From positions 23,814,139-23,878,138 of the forward strand of contig OY743168.1 in the NCBI GenBank assembly GCA_963555705.1: a DNA stretch of 64,000 bases. The letters are read 5' to 3'. The position numbers and the translations under genes are program-made. This DNA is from Ligustrum vulgare. Taxonomy: Eukaryota > Streptophyta > Magnoliopsida > Lamiales > Oleaceae. This document shows positions 56,901 through 64,000 of this stretch, one piece after another; position 1 is the first letter of the stretch, and every line of letters starts with the position of its first letter. The notes under the pieces are model-generated. The model made no database searches and had not been told where the DNA came from. It was given only the letters and a program-made list of their open reading frames with translations.

Positions 56901-57669
56901 TTTCACAGCTTTCTTCCGCTGTTTGCCGCCGTCTCAGGCCGTCTCAGCTGCCGGTACTGCGCCGCCTTCTGGTCGAGTGTTCTCCACGATGAGGCGGTTC
57001 TTTTGGTGTTGGTCTTGCTCCGGTTGGTTGGCCGGAGGTTGGGTTTGTGAAAAATGGACAGTGGCTTCGGTTTGGCTTCGGTTTTGTGCGTGTTTGAAGT
57101 CACCTTCTTCAGCACACCTTTTTTTTTTTTTTTTTTTTTTTCAGCCCGTTTCAGCCCTTAAATCACGCCTAGCTCTAATACCATGTTGAAAATGTGGTTG
57201 AATCCTCGATACACTTTGGGCTCAGTAAGCATTCCAATACGATACCTCGATTCCAAGCTCGACTCAACAACAGACTTCTTGGTTACACCAATGTAAGAAG
57301 AAGAAGAAGAAAGTGAATCAAAATGGAGGCTACCAAGCAAGGCTCCAAGTCACGTTCTCTCTCCCTCCCCAAATTCAAATTATCAGATTCCTTCTTTCAG
57401 TCACCAGACTAATGAGCCAACCGGATTTATATTAGGTTTTGGCAAAGGGCTCCAATAAATGGGCCAAACCTATAAATCCCAAGCCCAAGTGCTATGACCC
57501 AAAATCACCACAAATGGGTCGTCCAAGTGGGCCACGAGCAACTATCAATTAAGTCACTTCGAGTGGCCCCGTGTCGTTATCGAGCCGAACTATCTATCGA
57601 GGTGTCGTTATATTCCCACAACTGTTTTACATCATCGCCCGGATTTATTGGGTATCAAAAAACCCAACA
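53925..57669 (-). mobile_element. Second gag-only Copia element, inserted upstream of the alpha-mannosidase exons
   Basis: LTRs at 53925-54413 and 57184-57669 (about 487 bp; plus ends TGTTGAAAAT and AACCCAACA) with few differences. Target duplication TCAAC at 53920-53924 and 57670-57674. The minus strand reads GGTATTAGAGC next to the right LTR, the tRNA-Met primer site, so the element is on the minus strand. The interior has one gag gene (about 56195-55331) and no pol. A GC-rich leader segment (56730-57000) and a T run at 57119-57140 precede it. Confidence 0.9.
55331..56195 (-). pseudogene. Copia gag of the second gag-only element, slightly damaged
   Basis: 265 codons are open from ATG 56128. 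The true start is probably ATG near 56195: DGKGDFSIWQQKMKGIL is encoded across 56170-56115, but a one-base shift near 56165 separates it from that ATG. The gag domain is otherwise typical (LWNKLHDLYLLKTTSNKIYL; FNKLVQDI). The zinc knuckle reads YFSCGKSGHFIRDC, so the first Cys of C-x2-C is missing. Damaged start and knuckle suggest this copy is decaying, unlike the one at 24153. Confidence 0.85.
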
Positions 57670-57674
57670 TCAAC

Positions 57675-58655
57675 CTAAGATGCATAACAAAGAAGATAGA
57701 TATGAATTGATGCAAGTCCATTATTACAAAAAAAATGGTCTCAATCAAAACACCCCATCATGGCAAAGTAAAGTGATGATATTCGCCCTTCTGTGCAGTT
57801 TTCCAATAATTACATTGATTACACAGACACAAGTAATGTTCAAATATGACTGAGAATAATGTTGCATAAAAATCAGGTAGTCAAACGGGAAAATGTGCTT
57901 AGATGGACTAATGAAAATCTTGACATTAGGCCTCTTATTGACCTCTAAAAATGTTATGTTTAATCCTGTTACTTCTTTTTATTCCTTCAAATTGTCACAT
58001 TATTATAAATCGGGACATCTATATTTGAGACAAAAAAGGGATTCTATCAATACTTTTATTTCAGCAGATACGTTTAAACCTTCTGGCACAGTATTGGGTT
58101 TTTGATACAATTGGCGTGAAAGATTGAAAGTGGGGGAAGCCACAAATTGAAGAAAAAGGAGAAAAGCAGCCGGAAGAAGAAAAGAAGGAAAAAAAGAAGG
58201 GGCGTGCCCGCGTCGTTGAGTGATGTTTTTAATGTTGTGTTGAGTTTTATGGTGGAGTGCACATGAGTAGAGGTGAGATTCATCTAATATGGTGAGATGA
58301 CTACAGAAATGAGTTGCTTTGAGGAAATATGACGGTACACGACAGAATGTAGTGTGTACATTGTTTCATCTAATCGCGAAGTGTTAAATTAGAAGAAAAT
58401 TGTAAAAGTGAAGGTAGTACGTACGTTGTTCCTCCTAGTTTTGTGTAGGGAGATATTGTGAGGGTGAAAAAAATATTATATTGAGTGGCTTATTTTTCTC
58501 ATTAATAAAAAAAAGTTTTTATCCCGTGGTTGTCGGTAGTTAGATGAGACATTTTAAAATTATTGTTTTCTCTTTTCATTCATTACTTTGTATTTGTGTT
58601 TCGTTGTGTTGCTTGGGTGTAGGATTTAATTATTTTTCCAACAAGTGGTATCAGA
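57675..58655. other. Spacer, no gene seen
   Basis: AT-rich; a purine-rich GAAGAAAAGGAG stretch at 58150-58205. No alpha-mannosidase exon recognised on the minus strand. Sequence near 58635-58660 (CAAGTGGTATCAGAGA) is the tRNA-Met primer site of the following Copia fragment. Confidence 0.55.
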
Positions 58656-59875
58656 GATTTGAATGGGAAGTTTATTTATTTTCAAGAGTGATATCATAGC
58701 CTATGGTTCAGACATTGGGATATTGAAGATGGCATGTATCTGTTTGAGATGGAACTGTGGTGATAAACTGACCCTGAGGTCGAGCTCCTACAGTACCCAA
58801 GGAGCTCAGTTCATGGGAGAGCAAGGATACCGGATTGTCTCTTGGTTACTCAGTTCAATTGAACCACACACGGTCAACAATCTTTGTTTGTTCACAATTG
58901 CGAAGTATATGTCGGATTATCTAAGGAGAATTTATTATCAAGATAATTTTGCACGAAAATTTCAATTAGAATTGGACATTGGAAATTATCGACAAAGAGA
59001 GTTGTCGATTGAACAACTTTATTCGGGTTTTCTAAATTTATGGAGTGATTATTCTGGGTTGGTACATTCTAAGGTTCCTAGAGATGCATAAGCTGCTTTG
59101 CAAGAGGTCCACTCCAACAGCCAAGGGGATCAATTCTTGATGAAGATGCGACCTGAGTTTGAGAAATTCCGCTCCTCTTCTGAATTTCACTTTTGCTCAG
59201 AGTCAATACGACTCCTCTCTTTTCTTTGTCACTACTCTTACAGGGATTGTTATACTTCTTGTATATGTAGACGATATAGTGATTACATGTTCTGATTCCT
59301 AGTTGATTGAGCAACTCCAATAGCAACTACGATCTTCTTTCCATATGAAAGATCTTGGTCCCTTGTAGTACTTTCTTGGCATTGAGGTTCAAGATTGTCC
59401 AAATGGTGCACTCTTACATCAACATAAGTATACACAAGAACTGGTCTTCCAGACGTAATTCGGTTCTTACACCTATGGAGGTCAATTTGAAACTAAGCCA
59501 AAAGAGTGGCGATCTCTTATATGATCCATTGATGTATCATCAACTGGTGGGCAACTTGAATTATTTAACCATTACCAGACCTGACATTTCATTTGATGTC
59601 CAACAGATTAGTCAATCTATGCAAGCTCCTTGTCAGCCCATTTAGGTGCAGTAGGTCGTCTTCTTCTTTCTCTTGAAGGTACCTCTAGCCGTGGTTTATT
59701 CTTTCCTTCTGGGACTTCCTTACACTTGGTGGGATTTAGTTATGTAGATTGGGCTGATTATATTGATATTCACCGCTCTATCACTGGTCGGTGTATGTTT
59801 CTTGGTGGTGCACTTATTTCTTGGAAAAGTAAGAAGCAAGTGATAGATTCCGTTATGCTAAAATAGGAGGGGTAT
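58635..59875 (+). mobile_element. Collapsed Copia fragment (primer site, gag, then RT/RNase H)
   Basis: A primer site (TGGTATCAGAG, about 58647) is followed by gag-like coding sequence (58900-59160: FARKFQLELDIGNY, LYSGFLNLWSDYS, DQFLMKMRPEFEKF). Then, with protease and integrase gone, it jumps to RT (about 59230: VYVDDIVI motif in a broken frame; MKDLGPL) and RNase H (SYVDWADYIDIHRSITGRCMF, about 59735-59800). Stops are frequent. No LTR pair recognised. The gag-to-RT jump indicates a large deletion. Confidence 0.75.
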
Positions 59876-60564
59876 CTAGGTTTACTTTCAATATGAAGAG
59901 TGTGTTAGAATTGGGGAAACCCTTTGGAGAGATCTGAACCTCTCGAATGTTCATGTAAATGCAATTAGATCAGCCCACATTTTAGCCCAAGAATCTGAAT
60001 TTAATTGGAGCCCATTTACGGATTAGTGCCGAAGCCCAAGATTAACAAGCTGGACTGATTATTGAAGCCCAACTCATGACCCGAATTTTAGGCCCATCTT
60101 CACCACTGCCTCATTTATCATCGTCGGATCATCTCAAACCATTCCAGCCGTTCATCATCTGATAAGGCGTGCTAATGACGCCTCGTCTCTCACTTTTCAG
60201 AATTATCTCTTCTGACTCTCTAATCTCTCTCTCTTCGTTTCTTCATCTTCTTCGTGTTCTGAAGAAGAAATCTCTCATTTTCTCACAATATTCTAAGTGG
60301 TTTTGATACTGATTCTTTGTGCATAATCAGTAATCTTCTTAGTGGTTGTTTATAGAATATTTTCTGTACTTCTTTGTGGTTTTATGCGAGTTTGTGAGAA
60401 TTTTTTATTCTTTTAGATCAGAGTTTGAATCTGTAAATTTTCTTATATACTTTACGATTTCTTTGGTTAATAAAAGTTTTCTGAAGTTTTTATGTTTAAA
60501 TCGTATTGTTTATATCTTTGTGGTTGATTCTGAACCTTGAATACATAACAGTGGTATCAGAGCC

Positions 60565-61572
60565 TTAGAGTTTGTGCAAATACGCCGTTTTTTACTCAAA
60601 TCTTGTTAGATCCAGGGTTCTTTTGTGTGGATCTGTGATTTTCTAGAAAGAACTTTGTGGTATTTTTGTAAAACGTTTTAGGGTTTTCAGTTCTTTGTGG
60701 TAATCTTTGAGAAAACTGTGATTTTTGAAGTTTTATGAAAACTTGTTTAAAACGTTTTTTATTTTCTGGAAGTTTTTTGAAGTTTTCAGATCTTGAATTT
60801 TTTTTTTTGAAATTTTTCATTATAATTCTTCGTGGCATTCTTCTGCTTTGTGGGAAAATATTTTAAACCTAATTTTTTAAATAAGATTTTTCTCAGAATA
60901 TTTTGTTTTTGGATCTTTTATTTTGAGTCTTACAATTTTTTGGATCTAAAGAACTCAGTATATTTTTATAAATATACTGAATACTCTAAGTAGATCCCAC
61001 ATATCTTGGTGGCTGAACTTCGTGGATTATTGAAAGGTTTAGTGATACTGGAACTTGTGGCTTTTGAATCTCTGTGGATTTATACCTTAGTGGAACTGCA
61101 GTAGCATTAGATCTTGCAACAGGTGATATCTTTTAATTTCTGCATTATATACTACAATTTGTTTTTCGATCCCCTGTTCTCTCCAAAATCTCTCCGTTGA
61201 AGCCTACTTTTGGACCCCATACCTTACCTTTGTCCAGGATTTCTTGAGAATCAGGGAATCTGAGGGAGCTTGGGCTGACCCATAGTAGGTTGAGGGATAT
61301 ATATGAAGAACAATTTTCAGTATATTAGCTCTTTGTGGTTTTCTTGATTAGTCTGATTAGTGTTGTTGAACTATGATCATCTTGATTGCCTTACTGCTTA
61401 GTAATTGTTATCTGAGACTGTGTGTCTTATATTTTTTTTTTGATCTTTGTGGAATATTTCTGATTAGTTGGAACCTTCTGTGATTATATCCTGCATTATT
61501 CTCTGTCTGCCTGATTATAGTTTGAAGGAATAAAGCCTCAATTCTTGATAAATACTTTTAGTCATTACTTCA
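60565..61572 (+). other. Untranslated leader of the Copia element
   Basis: About 1 kb, T-rich, with repeated CTTTGTGG motifs (for example near 60651, 60694, 60846, 61332, 61446). No ORF of note. Unusually long for a Copia leader. Confidence 0.6.
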
Positions 61573-64000
61573 ATGGCTACTATAAAAGTAGATGTTGAAG
61601 TATGGAATGACAAAGGAGATTTTAATCACTGGAGCCAGAAAATGAAGGCTTTATTACTTCAAATGAAGTGTGCTAAAGCCATTGATCAATCTTGGCCTTT
61701 AAATTTACCTCAGGATAGACAAATTGAAATGGATGAAACAGCATGGAGTACTATTTTTCTTCATCTGTCTAATAATGTGATTAGACAAATAGGAAAAACT
61801 AAAACAGCTATGGCACTTTGGGATAAGTTACAAGAAGTTTATGATACTGTCTCTTTGCCTGATAAATGTTTTTTGTGGAAACAATACTTTTCCTTCAAGT
61901 TTGATCCATCTAAAGATGTAGATGATAATATGAATAGGTTCACAAATATCACACAAAGTCTTCTGAATTGTGATGAGAAACTAACTGATGAACAAAAGGT
62001 TGTCTGTTTACTGAATGCTATGGGTGATAAGTTTAAAGACCTTAGGAATGCTTTGGAATATGGTGGGCAAAAATTGACTACAGAAATAATTCACACTTCA
62101 CTTAAGAATAAGGAACTTGAATTCAAGAATAATCCTAAAGAAGCCTATAATGTTATAGGAACTTCAAGGAAAAGGAATTCTTTTAGAAACAATAAGCCTG
62201 TGAGTAATTTCAATAAAAATTGGAATGCTTCTAATAACAATAGGAACTGGAATAGTGTGAACAGTAAGCTTGTAAAAGGAAATTTTCAAAATAAAGTCAA
62301 TTTCAATAGGTCAAATGACAGCACCTATAGAGGTCAGAATAACCCTAGGAACCAGACCAATTTTAGAGGTTATGAAAATCCTAGAGGTCAAGACAACTTT
62401 AGGAACCAAAATAATACCAGAGGGAAAGACAACTCTGGGGGTTTAGATAATATTAATAGACCTAGACTTTGTTTTTATTGTGGCCAACCTGAACATCACA
62501 TTAAAAATTGTTTCAAAAGGAAAAATGAAGTTGGAACCAGTAACCAAACTGAAGCTGCAGTTCAAGATAATAATGGTGTGGTATATGTTACTACTGAATC
62601 TGATAATAAGCATGAATGGATACTTGATTATGGTTGCACTTTTCATATGTGTCCTGAAAGAAATTTATTTTCTGATTTCAGTAGTAATTATAGTGGTTCT
62701 GTAAAACTTGGAAACAATGTGATCTCTGATGTAAAAGGAACAGGTAACATTCTGTTGAAACTTGAAAATAACAAGACTTTGGTCTTGAATCAAACTAGAT
62801 ATGTACCTGACTTGAAAAGAAACCCGATTTCACTTGGTGTGCTTGATTCTGAATCCTATGAGATTAGATTACATAAAGGCTATCTATCTATTTTTAAAAG
62901 TAATCTTTTACTTTCCTGCACTCCCAAAATAAATGGAATTTATGTGTTAAATTCTTATCCTATATGTGCTAAGTCTTTTAATGCTGTTTCTGAAATTGAT
63001 AAAACTGTATTGTGGCATAAAAGACTTGGTCACTTAGGAGAAAAAGGTTTTAAATTGCTTGAAAAGAAGGGTGTCTTTGGTAAAGATGTCTTAGAAAAAC
63101 TTGATTTATGTGAAAAATGTATTTTGAGAAAGCAGAAAAGAAACTCTGTTGGAAAAGGGATTCATAAATCATGTGACATTCTTGAATATTTACATGCTGA
63201 CTTGTGGGGTCCTGCTCCAGTTAATTCTATTTCGGGTTTTAGATACTTCCTACTTATAGTTGATGACTATTCTAGGAAGACTTGGGTTCATTTGTTAAAA
63301 AACTAAGGATGCTACTGTGTGGATGTTTAAAAATTGGATTACCTTAGTTCAAAATTTGAAAGATAGAAAGGTTAAAATTATCAGAACTGATAATGGTCTT
63401 AAGTTTTGTAATCAAGAGTTTGATTCTTTCTATATCAATTTAGGTATTCTTAGGCATAGGACTATTGCATACAGTCCACAACAAAATGGGGTTGCTGAAA
63501 GAATGAATAAGACTCTTTTAGAAAGAACAAGATGTCTTTTACTTGATTCTAATTTGCCAAAAAAAATTTGGGGTTAAGCAGTTAAAACAGCTTCATATTT
63601 GATAAATCTTTCTCCCTGCAATGCTATTAATTTTAAAATTCCTGATCAGATTTGGAATAATTCTCTTCCAGATTTTTCAAAACTAAAAATTTTTGGGCGT
63701 GCTGCATACTCCACCAAACTGAAACTAAACTTGATTCCAGGTCTCTGAAATGTGTTTTTCTGGGGTATGGAGAAGGAGTCAAGGGTTATAGGTTGTGGGT
63801 AAAAGAATAGGGAGGTTACAAGGTTATTTTAAGCAGATCTGTTGTTTTTAATGAAAAAAATTTGCCTTGTAAAGATGAAATTTTATCAGATCCTATTAAT
63901 GAAAAAGAGTTTTTTACCTCTGAGCTGAGTGCAGACCATTTGAGTGATGAAAATGATCTGTCCAATACTCAGTTTCAGGTGGACCAACCCCCACATTCTC
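61573..64000 (+). pseudogene. Copia gag-pol polyprotein, frameshifted, incomplete at window end
   Basis: 577 codons are open from ATG 61573. Gag comes first (FNHWSQKMKALLLQMKCAKAI; LWDKLQEVYDTVSLPDKCFLW), followed by a long Asn/Arg/Gly-rich low-complexity region (about 200-295) and the zinc knuckle CFYCGQPEHHIKNC. Then the protease, where the active site reads WILDYGCTFHMC, Tyr replacing the usual Ser/Thr of DSG/DTG. GAG-pre-integrase follows (LWHKRLGHLGEKGF with CxxC) and integrase start (HADLWGPA). A frame break near 63306 is followed by the rest of the integrase core (63317-63577, TDNGLKF and YSPQQNGVAERMN), a stop in IWG*, and further pieces to 64000. Protease change and frame breaks make it inactive. 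Confidence 0.88.

Larger units (their letters stand above)
59903..64000 (+). mobile_element. Copia retrotransposon, 5' part, continues beyond the window
   Basis: A likely 5' LTR spans about 59903-60550 (TGTTAGAATT...ACATAACA). Directly after it is TGGTATCAGAGCC (60552-60564), the tRNA-Met primer site. A 1-kb leader leads to gag-pol from 61573. The 3' LTR is outside. The left LTR edge is inferred from the TG start only. Confidence 0.8.

Noticed and set aside
56447..56992. 181-codon plus-strand ORF in the leader of the second gag-only Copia element
   Set aside because: Antisense to the element and driven by a GC-rich tract; its Arg/Pro-rich product looks like composition bias, not a gene.
60549..60564. 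tRNA gene suggested by TGGTATCAGAGCC
   Set aside because: Only the primer-binding complement of a tRNA 3' end is present, immediately after an LTR; no tRNA cloverleaf. The same holds for the sites near 13113, 17089, 57170 and 58647.

Overview
The window is nuclear DNA from a flowering plant, almost certainly a eudicot (possibly an asterid, low confidence). The evidence is spliced plant genes with GT-AG introns, AT-rich spacers, tRNA-Met primed LTR retrotransposons, MITEs and an integrated plant pararetrovirus. All coordinates, splice sites and LTR edges were read by eye; no database search was run.

Layout. 1-2.3 kb: spacer with a complete 364-bp TRIM retrotransposon. About 2.3-17.1 kb: a decayed endogenous caulimovirid-type pararetrovirus on the minus strand, split by an 8.8-kb non-autonomous LTR element (6489-15299; 5-bp target duplication CATCT). 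That element has chromovirus-type ends and a chromodomain remnant but no gag-pol. Inside it, antisense to its own transcription, lie an ORF resembling the cysteine-rich nucleic-acid-binding protein of carla-like RNA viruses, an intronless cytokinin-activating LOG-like gene, and a train of three stem-loop repeats. This cassette is the most unusual thing in the window.

17.5-22.9 kb: a seven-exon chloroplast ankyrin-repeat gene (AKRP type, plus). 23.5-25.9 kb: a young gag-only Copia element with near-identical LTRs. 26.85-32.36 kb: a 15-exon MLO-like seven-transmembrane gene (plus). 32.6-36.3 kb: a broken Copia polyprotein (minus). 36.3-39.6 kb: spacer with MITEs. 39.6-42.97 kb: a four-exon senescence/dehydration-associated gene (ERD7 type, minus). 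43.2-44.1 kb: a degenerate terminal-inverted-repeat element. 46.6-51.1 kb: a broken Ty3/Gypsy element of the dual-RNase-H (Tat) type (minus).

51.86-53.56 kb: seven 3'-terminal exons of a GH38 alpha-mannosidase gene (minus). No upstream exon was found, and a second gag-only Copia element (53925-57669, target duplication TCAAC) sits 366 bp beyond the first exon seen. 58.6-59.9 kb: a collapsed Copia fragment. 59.9-64 kb: the 5' half of another Copia element (plus), running off the end.

The host genes share no evident pathway; they are islands in a nest of transposons. The LOG-like gene and the CRP-like ORF lie in the same orientation 337 bp apart, separated by a spacer with direct repeats and a GAAA-capped hairpin. 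They look like a captured expression cassette, possibly from an unrecognised virus.
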